Shown here: positions 17,419-25,211 of the stretch, in pieces
Numbering within the stretch: the stretch's first letter is position 1
Layout: every line of letters starts with the position of its first letter
DNA from: Nordella sp. HKS 07
GTDB lineage: Bacteria; Pseudomonadota; Alphaproteobacteria; Rhizobiales; Aestuariivirgaceae
DNA: 64,000 bases
Assembly: GCF_011046735.1 (NCBI RefSeq)
Contig: NZ_CP049258.1
Location: 5,722,001-5,786,000 of the forward strand
Direction: 5' to 3'
Position numbers and translations under genes: made by a program
Notes under the pieces: model-generated
Told to the model about the DNA's origin: nothing
Databases searched by the model: none
Seen by the model: the letters and a program-made list of their open reading frames with translations, nothing else

Positions 17419-17658
17419 ATGGACAAGGACGCCTTTTTACGCTGTCTCGAAGAGGCCAGACATCGAGCTGACCACGAAGAGATGTTGATCGAGGCTCAAA
17501 AGCGGATTGTTGCCACGCTCACAGCCGCGAGAACCGATACTAAAGAAGCTCTGATCGTCCTCGATGCTTACGAGCGATCCCATGACCTCCACCTGGCAGA
17601 GATTGAAAAACTGCTGGATGTGCTCGACAAGCTTCCACCCAGCGAAGGCAAGGTCTAA
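17419..17658 (+). CDS. Small coiled-coil protein, paralogue of 29592 gene
   Basis: A 79-residue, fully helical, charged protein with heptad-like spacing (LEEARHRADHEEMLIEAQKR). It resembles the product at 29592-29831: the same length, an R-x-x-T/S-x-E/K-A segment in the middle, and HLAEI near the end. The gene begins just after a purine-rich stretch and stands alone. Function unknown; an accessory helical-bundle protein is all that can be inferred. Confidence 0.6.
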   Translation: MDKDAFLRCLEEARHRADHEEMLIEAQKRIVATLTAARTDTKEALIVLDAYERSHDLHLAEIEKLLDVLDKLPPSEGKV

Positions 17659-17916
17659 CCGCCAGAACTCCTCAACTGTAGAAAATGGCGCCGATAACGA
17701 TGAGTAGGCACACGCTGAACATGAAGATGTCCTTTATCTTCAGGTTCGCGAGCCAGCCCTGGCCGTCCTCGGACTCGCCAAGCTAGCCTAAGCCCGTCCA
17801 GAGGCGCGCAGGGGGGAGGAAGGAAGCGACAGTGAAGCCACGTGAGCTGCCGCGGGATGCGACCTTTTGCTGCTTCTCACCAGGGGACGAGCGCGGCGCG
17901 ACCCCGCGTGCCCCTA

Positions 17917-18276
17917 TCAGTCCGTCCCGAAGTGGGTGGGGCACGGCCACTTTCTCTTGAGCGCCCTCAAAGCAACGGAAGCAGCTGAGCTTGCGCGAGC
18001 TTGTGGTTGTACCTCCAACTCCTTCAAGACAACTTTTCGGAGCTTCTCCACCTTTGCTTTTGGAGGGAGGCAGATCGCCAATTTTTGTGTGGCAATGAGC
18101 GCTGCCTCATTTGCTGTATCAACAACTGCGGCAAGATAGGACGCACAGCGAGGGCCTGACCGACTGCACTCGGTATAAAGCTTGTTGCTGTTCCACATGC
18201 TTTTTGCTGCAGCGGGTGGTGCCAGCGTCAGACACACGAGCACCCCAAAAGCGGCGACTGTCCTAACCCACGACAT
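17917..18276 (-). CDS. Rap1a/Tai-like secreted protein
   Basis: A 119-residue protein from ATG 18276 (GGGGACA upstream) has a signal peptide (TVAAFGVLVCLTLAPPAAA) and then a domain with NSNKLYTECSRSGPRCASYL, the pattern ICLPPKAKVEKLRKVVLKEL and the ending ALKRKWPCP. This cysteine arrangement and the CLP/WPCP motifs match the Rap1a/Tai immunity-protein family known from type VI secretion, many members of which occur as orphans. No T6SS effector gene lies nearby, so the protective role is unproven. It should be periplasmic. Confidence 0.7.
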   Translation of the reverse strand: MSWVRTVAAFGVLVCLTLAPPAAAKSMWNSNKLYTECSRSGPRCASYLAAVVDTANEAALIATQKLAICLPPKAKVEKLRKVVLKELEVQPQARASSAASVALRALKRKWPCPTHFGTD

Positions 18277-18359
18277 TGAGATGTCCCCGTGCGACAGAGT
18301 TCCACCGAAGGAGCATCGACGCAAACGCGTCTACTTGGGGTGTAACCCTCAGTGAGCGT

Positions 18360-18599
18360 TCACTGACCCGTCCCGTCACGCGGCGGCCCCGCGTCGAACC
18401 TATCTACGTAGGATAGCTCTCCGAGCGAGAGTACCATCATTCCTATGCCGGCGAGTGGGGGATACATCAAATTCAGAAGTTGACTGATCAGCCACAAAGT
18501 CACGAGCAGCCAAATGGCCAAGAGAAACAGAAAGAGCACTCTTTGCCAGTCGAAAGCATCCGGCGTGTCCTCCGCGTCATGCTGAGAGTTCGAATGCAT
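18360..18599 (-). CDS. Small membrane protein
   Basis: A 79-residue protein with an acidic N-terminus and two hydrophobic segments, about residues 21-42 (VLFLFLLAIWLLVTLWLISQ) and 47-60. It is therefore predicted to be in the inner membrane. No family recognised. It lies 83 bp upstream of the Rap1a-like gene in the same direction and could be cotranscribed with it. Confidence 0.55.
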   Translation of the reverse strand: MHSNSQHDAEDTPDAFDWQRVLFLFLLAIWLLVTLWLISQLLNLMYPPLAGIGMMVLSLGELSYVDRFDAGPPRDGTGQ

Positions 18600-18633
18600 T
18601 GCCTACCTTGGCCCTATTCCGATCGAGTTCAGC

Positions 18634-18843
18634 TCAGAACGCTCGGCGTACAGGCATCGCGAACTGAGCGAGGAGTTTGTTGTAAGCAGCCACCGGAATC
18701 GGCAGATGGAGCTCTAATCCATCCTCTAAGACAAAACGGATTTGCGTTGGTCGTCCGCCTGCTGGAAGGGCTAAGCCTAGATAGCCTACAACAGCAGGTA
18801 TCACGAGCGGACCATCGCCAGATAGTTGAACGCGCATTGCCAT
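18634..18843 (-). CDS. Hypothetical small protein
   Basis: A 69-residue protein starts at ATG 18843, eight bases after GGGAGAC. It has a beta-rich look (RVQLSGDGPLVIPAVVGYLG; RPTQIRFVLEDGLELHLPIP) and no signal peptide. A competing frame at 18629-18880 lacks a ribosome site. It precedes the small membrane gene at 18360-18599 by 34 bp, so the three minus-strand genes from 18843 down to 17917 may form one transcript. Function unknown. Confidence 0.5.
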   Translation of the reverse strand: MAMRVQLSGDGPLVIPAVVGYLGLALPAGGRPTQIRFVLEDGLELHLPIPVAAYNKLLAQFAMPVRRAF

Positions 18844-19660
18844 CGCTGTCTCCCAACTGGTGGCGACATTCGACCAGCAAACCACCTATGCGGCAATATA
18901 TCTTTCGATATCGAGCATTGAGCTAGCGCCGGCTTTAGTCCGCCAAATCAACAGTAGATCTCTACCGCTTCCCGCGCACATCGGTCGCGGGCACCCTCTG
19001 TATGAGTGGTGCCTGAAGAAGGGCCGGACAGTAGCTGCCACGGTTTGCCATCACAACGATCCATCACTGAAGCATAAGCAAGAGACTTTCTTCGCTGGTC
19101 CATGCACCAGCCTGTGCAAGTGCTGCCACGACGGCCAGGCTCAACAGATCGAGGTACGAGGCTATTTGACTGAGGTACGCACTGATGGATGGCCCAGCGG
19201 ACGGCGCGACACCCGGCGAACGCTGAATGGCCCGGGGGGCCGTCAAAAGTCTGGAAGGCCTTTTAAGCGGACCCGCGCCCCCCTTGCATTCGGAGAATTT
19301 TTTTCACGCGTGATTAAATCGCAGAACTGGCCGGAATATCAGGTCGAGCTCCGCGCGCTCTTCGCGCTGAAATCCTGAGAAAACGCTCGTACCCCATTCC
19401 GCAGAGCAGGTCGGCGGCTGCTCGGCGTCGAAAGTACAGTGAACAGGAGGAAAGTTTACATGACGACTGACTGACGGTCCGCCAATTTGCCCGAGGCTTA
19501 TGTCAAGGTCCGAAATGCGTGGCAATGAGTGCGAACCAGAACATTCAGGGAGCCAACGCCACTGAAGTGCGCCGAAGCGGGAACTTTCGTCGGACAAATA
19601 TTGCGGCGCAGCTTCGGCGTGTCTATTTATGCGTATGATGATCTCCGATCGCGAGTTCCT
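18844..19660. other. Gene-poor region
   Basis: A long plus-strand open frame (18860-19378) has no ribosome site, odd composition and no family resemblance, so I do not call it. At 19446-19463 a good AGGAGGAAA lies ahead of an ATG whose frame stops after four codons, which may be the start of a lost gene. No strong repeats were seen. Confidence 0.4.
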
Positions 19661-20596
19661 ATGGTGAGGCGTAGCGGTAGTGCCGATTTACCGCTCCATG
19701 GCGGGCACGTGCCGTCATGGCTGGCTGATCGCATGGCGGTCTTGGGCAGCGTAATTTGCCAGGCGATTGTCCACCATTATGGCCGCGACGAGTTTCTCAG
19801 GCGGCTTTCGCACCCATTCTGGTTTCAATCCTTCGGCGCCCTCATGGGGATGGACTGGCATTCCTCGGGCATCACGACCAGTGTTATCGGCGCTCTAAAG
19901 CGCGGCCTTGCCCCGCTCGGACGGGAACTCGGCATTCACGTCTGCGGTGGCCGCGGTCGGCATTCCCGAAAGACGCCGGAGGAACTGACGATGCTGGGCG
20001 ACCAACTAGGTCTCGACGCCGCGGCGCTCACGCGTGCAAGCCGGCTCGTGGCGAAAGTGGACAGCGCGGCCGTCCAGGACGGCTTCGATCTTTACCTGCA
20101 CGGCTTCTTTGTGACGGATGAGGGGCTGTGGACCGTCGTTCAACAAGGAATGAACGGCGACAAGCGCCAAGCCCGCCGCTATCATTGGCACTCGCAGGGT
20201 CTGGTGAGCTTCGTCGATCAACCACACACCGCGATCGATGGTCCCGCGCAGGGTGAGATCATCAACCTTACCGACCAGCGCGCCGAACGGTCGCGTAGCG
20301 CCCAGGTCGATCTTCTTGCCGTTTGGGGACCGGACCGCATCATCGATGAATGGCGCACCTTGAACCATGCGGCAGAGGACGAGCAGCCGATATTGCCGCA
20401 TCTCGTCATGCCGGCCCATCATGATGTTCGCTCCAGCATGATTTGCGGAAACTTAAACTCCCCGCACTGCCAAGTCACGATGGTTGAGACCACCCAAACC
20501 GCCTGTGCGCAGTGGCTGCTTGTTCTGGAGGAGAAAGACCGAGCAGCTAGTGACATCAGGGTATACTGCTTTCCATTGCTCCCAGACAAACACTAG
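19661..20596 (+). CDS. DUF763 family protein, C-terminally altered
   Basis: A 311-residue protein from ATG 19661 begins as family members do (RRSGSADLPLHGGHVPSWLA). It has the conserved blocks FWFQSFGALMGMDWHSSGIT, VCGGRGRHSRKTPEEL, VAKVDSAAVQDGFDLYLHGF and QARRYHWHSQGLVSFV. The biochemical role of DUF763 is unknown to me. After about residue 255 (PAHHDV) the match ends: the usual helix-hairpin-helix-like tail is replaced by unrelated residues, so the 3' end was probably lost by rearrangement. Whether the shortened protein is active is uncertain. Confidence 0.75.
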   Translation: MVRRSGSADLPLHGGHVPSWLADRMAVLGSVICQAIVHHYGRDEFLRRLSHPFWFQSFGALMGMDWHSSGITTSVIGALKRGLAPLGRELGIHVCGGRGRHSRKTPEELTMLGDQLGLDAAALTRASRLVAKVDSAAVQDGFDLYLHGFFVTDEGLWTVVQQGMNGDKRQARRYHWHSQGLVSFVDQPHTAIDGPAQGEIINLTDQRAERSRSAQVDLLAVWGPDRIIDEWRTLNHAAEDEQPILPHLVMPAHHDVRSSMICGNLNSPHCQVTMVETTQTACAQWLLVLEEKDRAASDIRVYCFPLLPDKH

Positions 20597-20718
20597 TCAT
20601 TTCGTGATCTTCCTCGCCGCGAACGCGAACACTCGATTCTCTCGGCTAATCCTGCTTACTCGTCCCCCCTGGCCACGATCTTGATCATGTCGGCTGGCGA
20701 GGCCTAACTGAAGCTAGA

Positions 20719-20742
20719 AAGGCCTCCCCTAAGGGAGGCCTT
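20719..20742 (-). terminator. Intrinsic terminator of Gly-rich secreted gene
   Basis: Perfect 10-bp arms AAGGCCTCCC and GGGAGGCCTT enclose the loop CTAA. On the minus strand, TTTCT follows the stem. It lies 13 bp after the stop of the gene at 20756-21034. Confidence 0.85.
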
Positions 20743-20755
20743 GGTAGTACGGCGC

Positions 20756-21034
20756 TTAGTTGCCGCCGCCGCTGCCCGAATCCTGGCCGCCACCGCTGCC
20801 CTCGCCGGGTGTTGGAGTTGGCGTTCCACCGCCGCCCTCACCGCCACCCCCGATGCCGCTGTCACCGCCAGAGCCACGGCCGTCGGGCGCGCCGCCGTTG
20901 CTGCCACGGCCATCAGGGGCTCCGCCACTGTTGATGCCGCTGTCACCGCCAGGTCCACGGCCATCGGCGAGAGCGGGCTGAATCGCTGCGAACAATGCCA
21001 ATACCGCTGCACCGGCGAGAATAGTCTTCTTCAT
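20756..21034 (-). CDS. Secreted Gly-rich low-complexity protein
   Basis: The 92-residue protein has a standard signal peptide (residues 1-23, ending ALA). The mature part is made of imperfect Gly-Asp-Ser repeats (GRGPGGDSGINSGGAPDGRG and variants) with a short TPTPTP linker. ATG 21034 follows AGGAGA. It has its own terminator, so it is a complete monocistronic gene. Secreted or surface location is likely; the repeat unit PDGRGS-like suggests a disordered extracellular chain. It bears no similarity beyond Gly-richness to the peptide gene at 38445. Confidence 0.7.
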   Translation of the reverse strand: MKKTILAGAAVLALFAAIQPALADGRGPGGDSGINSGGAPDGRGSNGGAPDGRGSGGDSGIGGGGEGGGGTPTPTPGEGSGGGQDSGSGGGN

Positions 21035-21291
21035 AGCTTCTCCTCTGTCAGATGATTTTCTGACTCAGTGAGCCGTCCCACAACCGCAAGTGTGCGAAAC
21101 AATGCAGCGAAAATACGACAGGTTGTATCATTCGTTGGAACTTGCAGAATAACGCCGCGTCAAAACTGAAACAAGTTCCAGCTACTTGCCGCTACGTCCA
21201 AGCAGCGCAAGCCGCAATTGCCAAGAGAGCATACCGCTGAGCGCTCACTATATTCGAAACATACCGAGCGTTTTGCATTTGGGGACAGAAC

Positions 21292-21543
21292 ATGCCCCGC
21301 TTCTACGTCACTAAAACCTGGGATAACTGGCCCGAGTGCGCAAGCTTCGGGACGATAGTCGAGGAGACTGCGAAGAAGCAGACCGGCTGACCCTCAAGGA
21401 GATGGCTGATAGCCGGGCCGATAGTCATGACGATGAGGATCTCGGCAAATCCCGACCATTGGCTCGAGTCCGAGGCTCGCAACTGGCACACGGTTGATTG
21501 CTTCGACTTGGATGAATTTATCGGGAGGGAGAGAAAGAAATGA
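21292..21543 (+). pseudogene. Small hypothetical gene with two frame changes
   Basis: The frame from ATG 21292 reads RFYVTKTWDNWPECASFGTI and stops at TGA 21388. The adjacent frame gives ADRLTLKEMADSRADSHDDE, which continues the sense of the protein. The original frame then resumes with HWLESEARNWHTVDCFDLDE and ends at TGA 21541. Repair of two compensating shifts would give one protein of about 83 residues. I recognise no function. This is a broken gene or a place of base-call errors. Confidence 0.45.
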
Positions 21544-21932
21544 GCCGCGCTTTTATGTCGCCCAACGGTCGTCCGATCATCGGGGGCGCCCATTTGACAT
21601 GCAGTGCAAACGACGCCTGCGGGGGCTTCCGGTGCATGAAGATTGCATGCACCCGGACATCCGCCAATGTCATAGGTTAGGTGCGGTTAATTGCCATAAC
21701 TAGACCGAAACGAACACCCTCCGCGTCCCCTTGCAGTCCGTGCAGATCCTCGTCACCCCGTCCCGTCTCGGTGATGCGGCCATAGGCCTGATCCGTCACA
21801 TTCCAGGCAGCGAAATCCGGCCAGCTTTTCCCTCGATGATCTCGACCTAGCGCGCGACCGGCGTCTCACCATTCTCGCGGGCGTAGGACGGTTATTTTAG
21901 CTTTCATCGCCGACGCCAACTCCCCACGTAGA
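21544..21932. other. Spacer with a weak minus-strand gene trace
   Basis: No intact gene is seen. On the minus strand, around 21700-21850, frames give IIEGKAGRISLP and RICTDCKGTRRVFVSV (a CxxCxG-type motif), separated by stops. This suggests the remains of a small gene, but evidence is thin. Confidence 0.3.
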
Positions 21933-22022
21933 GTGGCCCGCCAGGGACTGGGTAGCAGCGAAGTGATCACCTGACGGGCCTTGGGCTGCCTGCCGGGGAG
22001 ACAGGCCACAAGCAACGAAATG
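21933..22022. repeat. Structured dispersed repeat, copy A
   Basis: About 90 bases align with 24952-25037. Shared parts are GTGGCCCGCCAGGG, then AGCGAAGTGATC, an arm complementary to the first (CCTGACGGGCC), a second small stem (GCCTGCC/GGCAGGC-like) and CAACGA. The outer arms form a stem of about 11 bp. The region 22023-22429 between this repeat and the ROSE element holds no supported gene. Confidence 0.7.
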
Positions 22023-22429
22023 CAATGTTAAAATGTTCCGTTCGTTGGATGCGGCGGCTATTTCGACAATGTAGGGCGCCCGCCGGACTGGGAGGCAATC
22101 CGTAGCCCGACGGGCTAGATGGCCATGAATTGAGCGCAATCATGGCCATCTTCGTAATGCGGATGGTCGTTAAATGGTTCCGGGTCTGCAGTTGAGTGCG
22201 AAGCCCGTCGGTGCTTAGGGTTTGGGGGTAAGCTTGCCGACGGCCACGTGGTGGGAGCGCTGCCGGATTCGGACCCGGGAACCTAAAATGTCGCACATCG
22301 TTCGCCGCGCGCCAATGTCATAGATTAAATGGGGCCTCTGGCCGTCGTTCACGGAAGGAACTCACGATAAAATTTTTGCGAAGGAGATCTTGAAGGTCCC
22401 TGTGGTCGAACTAGATCAAATTTCGCCGG

Positions 22430-22516
22430 ATCAATTGGGTATTAGGTTCCGGTGCGGGCACCGGCGGACGTCTGGTGCGCTGCTCGTACCCATGTTGCTC
22501 AATGGAGGATATGGCT
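22430..22516 (+). promoter_or_regulatory. ROSE-type RNA thermometer of hsp20
   Basis: The leader of the hsp20 gene ends with GCTCGTACCCATGTTGCTC, a loop AATG, then GAGGATATGGCTATG. This has the layout of the Bradyrhizobium ROSE element: a TTGCT anti-ribosome-site segment facing GGAGGAT, with the characteristic G.G and U.U mismatches, closed by CCAT/ATGG. An upstream perfect hairpin CCGGTGC/GCACCGG (22449-22464) provides the 5' stem. Known ROSE RNAs melt at heat-shock temperature and expose the ribosome site, so the gene should be translated mainly when warm. Confidence 0.88.
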
Positions 22517-22960
22517 ATGCGCAACTACGACCTATCGACTTTCTCGCGTTCGAGCGTGGGCTTTGAACCCTTTTTCAGTCTTCTGAGCGGCGCTCACAAC
22601 CGCCTCGAGTCAGAGGGAAATTTTCCTCCCTATGACATCATTCGGAAAGACGAGACGAATTATGTTATCCGCCTCGCTGTCGCGGGCTTCGCCCCGCGCG
22701 ACATCAATATCACTACTCAGCAAAACCTCTTGACCGTTGCTGGCCGGAAAGAGCCGGAGCAGGGGCACCACTACCTGCATGAAGGTATCACGAGCAACGA
22801 TTTCGAGCGTCAGTTCAGCCTGGCCGACAAAGGCGAAGTGACGAATGCCAATTATGAGAACGGTATTCTCGAAATTGAGCTGCATAAGGAGATCCCTGAG
22901 GCAGCGAAGCCGCGCAAAATCTCCATAAAAGGGGGCGGCGCACACAAGCTCCTTTCGTGA
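22517..22960 (+). CDS. Small heat-shock protein, IbpA-type Hsp20
   Basis: The 147-residue protein begins MRNYDLSTFSRSSVGFEPFF, the class A rhizobial sHsp start, and has the alpha-crystallin domain (YDIIRKDETNYVIRLAVAGF; LTVAGRKEPEQG; ANYENGILEIELHKEIPE). ATG 22517 is eight bases after GGAGG and is the start expected from the ROSE leader; in-frame ATGs at 22502 and 22511 lie in the thermometer hairpin. It should act as a cytoplasmic holdase under heat. Unlike the pair at 3482-4324, which has an FNR-type box, it is under thermal translational control. A 109-residue gene follows 9 bp later. Confidence 0.95.
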   Translation: MRNYDLSTFSRSSVGFEPFFSLLSGAHNRLESEGNFPPYDIIRKDETNYVIRLAVAGFAPRDINITTQQNLLTVAGRKEPEQGHHYLHEGITSNDFERQFSLADKGEVTNANYENGILEIELHKEIPEAAKPRKISIKGGGAHKLLS

Positions 22961-22969
22961 GGTGGCGCC

Positions 22970-23299
22970 ATGCGAGGAATGAAGATGGCAAGGAAAATCC
23001 CTTGCGAGCTCAATCTTGATGGCGTCCTGCGACCTGCGGACGCCTTCATGCACCCTAATGAGGTTGCGTGCGACCCTGATCTTTCGATCAACGAGAAGCG
23101 GGCAATTCTTGCTTCCTGGGCCTCTGACGCCAGCGCCGTCGAATCTGTTCCCGAACTTCGCAGGGCGCCGGCCGGCACGACCGTGACATTCGATGAAATC
23201 ATGGACGCGCTCAGAGAGCTGGATGAACAGGCCCGGCAGGGTCTCAAGCGAACGCCGGCCTATCGAAGGTGGGTGAGGCAGAGCGACCTACGGAGCTAA
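22970..23299 (+). CDS. Hypothetical protein in hsp20 operon
   Basis: A 109-residue protein (ATG 22970; ATG 22985 is an alternative giving MARKIPCELN). It contains ADAFMHPNEVACDPDLSINE and then KRAILASWASDASAVESVPE with TFDEIMDALRELDE, a pattern I remember from small conserved proteins of Rhizobiales often found near stress genes. The function is unknown. It starts 9 bp after hsp20 and ends just before two hairpins, so the two genes probably form one heat-inducible transcript. Confidence 0.7.
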   Translation: MRGMKMARKIPCELNLDGVLRPADAFMHPNEVACDPDLSINEKRAILASWASDASAVESVPELRRAPAGTTVTFDEIMDALRELDEQARQGLKRTPAYRRWVRQSDLRS

Positions 23300-23304
23300 C
23301 CCCA

Positions 23305-23377
23305 CCGAGGGTCCGCTCACCGCCCTCGGGCGGCTCTCGGAGAGCCTGCCGCAGAGCACCACAGCGGCGGCAGGCTC
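23305..23377 (+). terminator. Double hairpin, probable end of hsp20 operon
   Basis: CCGAGGG/CCCTCGG (23305-23329) is followed by GAGCCTGCCGC/GCGGCAGGCTC (23342-23377), an 11-bp stem. Only a short ACTTAATT follows, so termination may be Rho-assisted rather than classical. Confidence 0.55.
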
Positions 23378-23403
23378 ACTTAATTCACAGAAGCAATTTC
23401 CCG

Positions 23404-23754
23404 ATGAAACTGCACCACGTATTGCTACGGCATGCTGCGACGCTTGCCAGCAGTCAGACCGTGCGTAGGGTCGAAATCTACGCCGAAATTGGCCGGCGCC
23501 GAGCCTATCCGCTCACCGATAGGGATGTGGAGGAAATCGCAGCACTGGAAGCGGACGCGGAAAATTGCCGCCAGGCGCTGCGTCGGTTCGGCACTTTCCG
23601 CCCAGACAACGATCCGACATGCTTCTATTGTTGGATTGTAAGGGGCGAGCCCTCACCACTATCGGAGGGGGCGCGGCCAGAGCTGCATCGCTGCTCGAAG
23701 TGCGATGCTCAATGGGCTTGTGTTTCCAGACAGGAACCGAACTGTGCAAATTAG
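23404..23754 (+). CDS. Small protein with two CxxC pairs
   Basis: A 116-residue protein from ATG 23404. The last 50 residues carry CFYCW and later HRCSKCDAQW, two Cys-x2-Cys knuckles about 30 residues apart that could form one zinc ribbon. The N-terminal half is charged and helical (DRDVEEIAALEADAENCRQA). No strong ribosome site is seen and the open frame extends further upstream, so the start is uncertain. Function unknown. Confidence 0.5.
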   Translation: MKLHHVLLRHAATLASSQTVRRVEIYAEIGRRRAYPLTDRDVEEIAALEADAENCRQALRRFGTFRPDNDPTCFYCWIVRGEPSPLSEGARPELHRCSKCDAQWACVSRQEPNCAN

Positions 23755-23792
23755 CGTTGCCAGATCACCGTCAACCTCCGATCAGGTGAGAC

Positions 23793-23999
23793 ATGGCACG
23801 CAAGACTTCGAAGAGCGCCTCCAAGGACGTGAAACGGGCGATGCATAAGCGCAAGGAGGGCACGCTAAAGAGTGGCCGAAGCGGAAAGACAGTGAAGAGC
23901 CGAAAGCAGGCCATTGCCATCGGGCTGTCGGAAGCGCGCCAGAAAGGCAAGAAGATCGCCCCCAAGAAACGCTCAAAAACGAAGACCTCTCGCAAGTAG
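23793..23999 (+). CDS. Very basic small protein (DUF6496-like)
   Basis: The 68-residue protein is about 40% Lys/Arg, starting MARKTSKSASKDVKRAMHKR and containing GTLKSGRSGKTVKSRKQAIA with IGLSEARQKGKK. The R-K-Q-A-I-A-I-G-L-S-E-A-R segment is the mark of a small family annotated as DUF6496 in many bacteria. A nucleic-acid-binding role is likely from charge alone. ATG 23793 follows a purine-rich AGGTGAG. It stands alone downstream of the zinc-knuckle gene. Confidence 0.75.
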   Translation: MARKTSKSASKDVKRAMHKRKEGTLKSGRSGKTVKSRKQAIAIGLSEARQKGKKIAPKKRSKTKTSRK

Positions 24000-24534
24000 A
24001 CCCTTCGCGTCTGTTATCACGGTTGCCCGCATATGCGAGGCCCAGTCTGTTTCCGACGGAATTGAGGGAAACCGGCTCCTTTAGAAAGGGGCGCGCACTT
24101 GCTTCAAAAATGCTCCCTCGGATTGAGGTTGGCTTGCCGTCCAGCACTGCATCATGTCACCATCAATCAGAGGCGGCAGAACGGAGTACAATGGGCATTC
24201 AGCGGTGGCCCGCCAGGTTTGCATCCGAGGACCAGAGAGGAAGCCTTGGCCTGACGGGCCGTGCTGAGCATGAACAAAATCGCCCACGAGCTGAAAGGTT
24301 CCCAATTCGCGCTGTAGTATCATCAAATTCAGGGGGGTGGACGGCCCCAGGTCGACGTTAGCGTGTGCCCTATGAGCAACGCATTAGCAATCCAGCGGAG
24401 CGCTGGCGTTGCCTATGACCTCGCTTAGTGAGAATAGCCGCCTACGTACTCAAGGCGGCCCTTGCTCCCCATTCGTCGGCATAAGCCCGGACATACTCAG
24501 CGCCAAAAAGAACGATTTGAAATGTATAATAGAC
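24000..24534. other. Spacer with repeat copy C
   Basis: About 530 bases hold no supported gene; the long plus-strand frame at 24023-24361 lacks a ribosome site and protein-like content. The hairpin repeat at 24205-24260 is the only structure. Confidence 0.4.
24205..24260. repeat. Related hairpin repeat, copy C
   Basis: GTGGCCCGCCAGG and CCTGACGGGCC form the same outer stem as the repeats at 21933 and 24952, but the loop sequence is different. It may be a divergent member of the same family. Confidence 0.5.
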
Positions 24535-24735
24535 TCAGATGAGGATGGCCACGATCGAACCAGCCGCGCCATACGTGGATTCAAGGCCCCTGTCGTAGAA
24601 GCTGATCAGGAATCGACCAACTTCAAACAGGGCGGCGGTTAACAGCGCGCCAGGTAGAATGTCGCTCCAGCTTGTGCTCGCATCTGGCAGCCATTTGAAC
24701 ATTGCGGAAAATATCGCAGCGGACACCGCAAGGGT
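24535..24735 (-). pseudogene. Fragment of YihY/BrkB membrane protein
   Basis: The frame encodes MFKWLPDASTSWSDILPGAL, LTAALFEVGRFLISFY and LESTYGAAGSIVAILI, matching the central part of YihY/BrkB (formerly RNase BN) inner-membrane proteins. The real protein is about 280-300 residues, so both ends are missing. It is a stranded fragment without a promoter or partner. Confidence 0.7.
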
Positions 24736-24951
24736 GGTCGGTTGCTAAGAAAATTCTGCTACGGCGCAGATCCAATCTGCTGACGAGACTGAGAAGGACG
24801 CATGCGGATGCTTAGCAGACCACGCGCGACAATCAATTCGGTAGTGGAAACAATGTTCTGCGGTTGCTGGTGTTCTAGATACTATTTCAAAGTTGAAGCG
24901 CGTGCCGCCGCGGGCCGGAAGGCGCCATATCGGGAAGCGGGGCACTTGTCA
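24736..24951. other. Spacer before repeat copy B
   Basis: No gene or strong structure is seen. Together with repeat B and the leader of the glycosyltransferase gene it forms a 470-bp non-coding stretch. Confidence 0.35.
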
Positions 24952-25037
24952 GTGGCCCGCCAGGGCTGGGCATAGCGAAGTGATCTCCTGGCGGGCCTAG
25001 GGGCTACCTGCCGCGTGGCAGGCAACAGGCAACGAGG
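24952..25037. repeat. Structured dispersed repeat, copy B
   Basis: This aligns over about 85 bases with 21933-22022. The arms GGCCCGCCAGG and CCTGGCGGGCC are here perfectly complementary (11 bp), followed by a second stem CCTGCC/GGCAGG. The two copies differ mainly in loops, and copy B keeps the stem where copy A has a mismatch, which suggests that the folded form matters. Confidence 0.7.
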
Positions 25038-25211
25038 AGCCGCTTCGGTTGTTCCGTCCGCGGCAGATTGGGGCCACGAAAGTCGTCATTTTCGCTGACC
25101 CCAGCCCTATCGGGAAGTCCACGGTATTACAAAGACCTGTGCTGATTTAATAGGAACAACGGGCTGATCTAATCGTTGGAGATCCGTACTGAGCTATAGC
25201 TGAGATTGACC

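Noticed and set aside
18860-19378. Long plus-strand open frame of 172 codons
   Set aside because: No ribosome site, unusual composition and no family resemblance; high GC makes such frames common. Left as non-coding.
20756-20981. Plus-strand Pro-rich frame opposite the Gly-rich secreted gene
   Set aside because: Mirror image of the Gly codons; the minus strand has the signal peptide, ribosome site and terminator.
24535-24735. Functional YihY/BrkB membrane protein
   Set aside because: Only about 65 of some 290 residues are present and both ends are missing.
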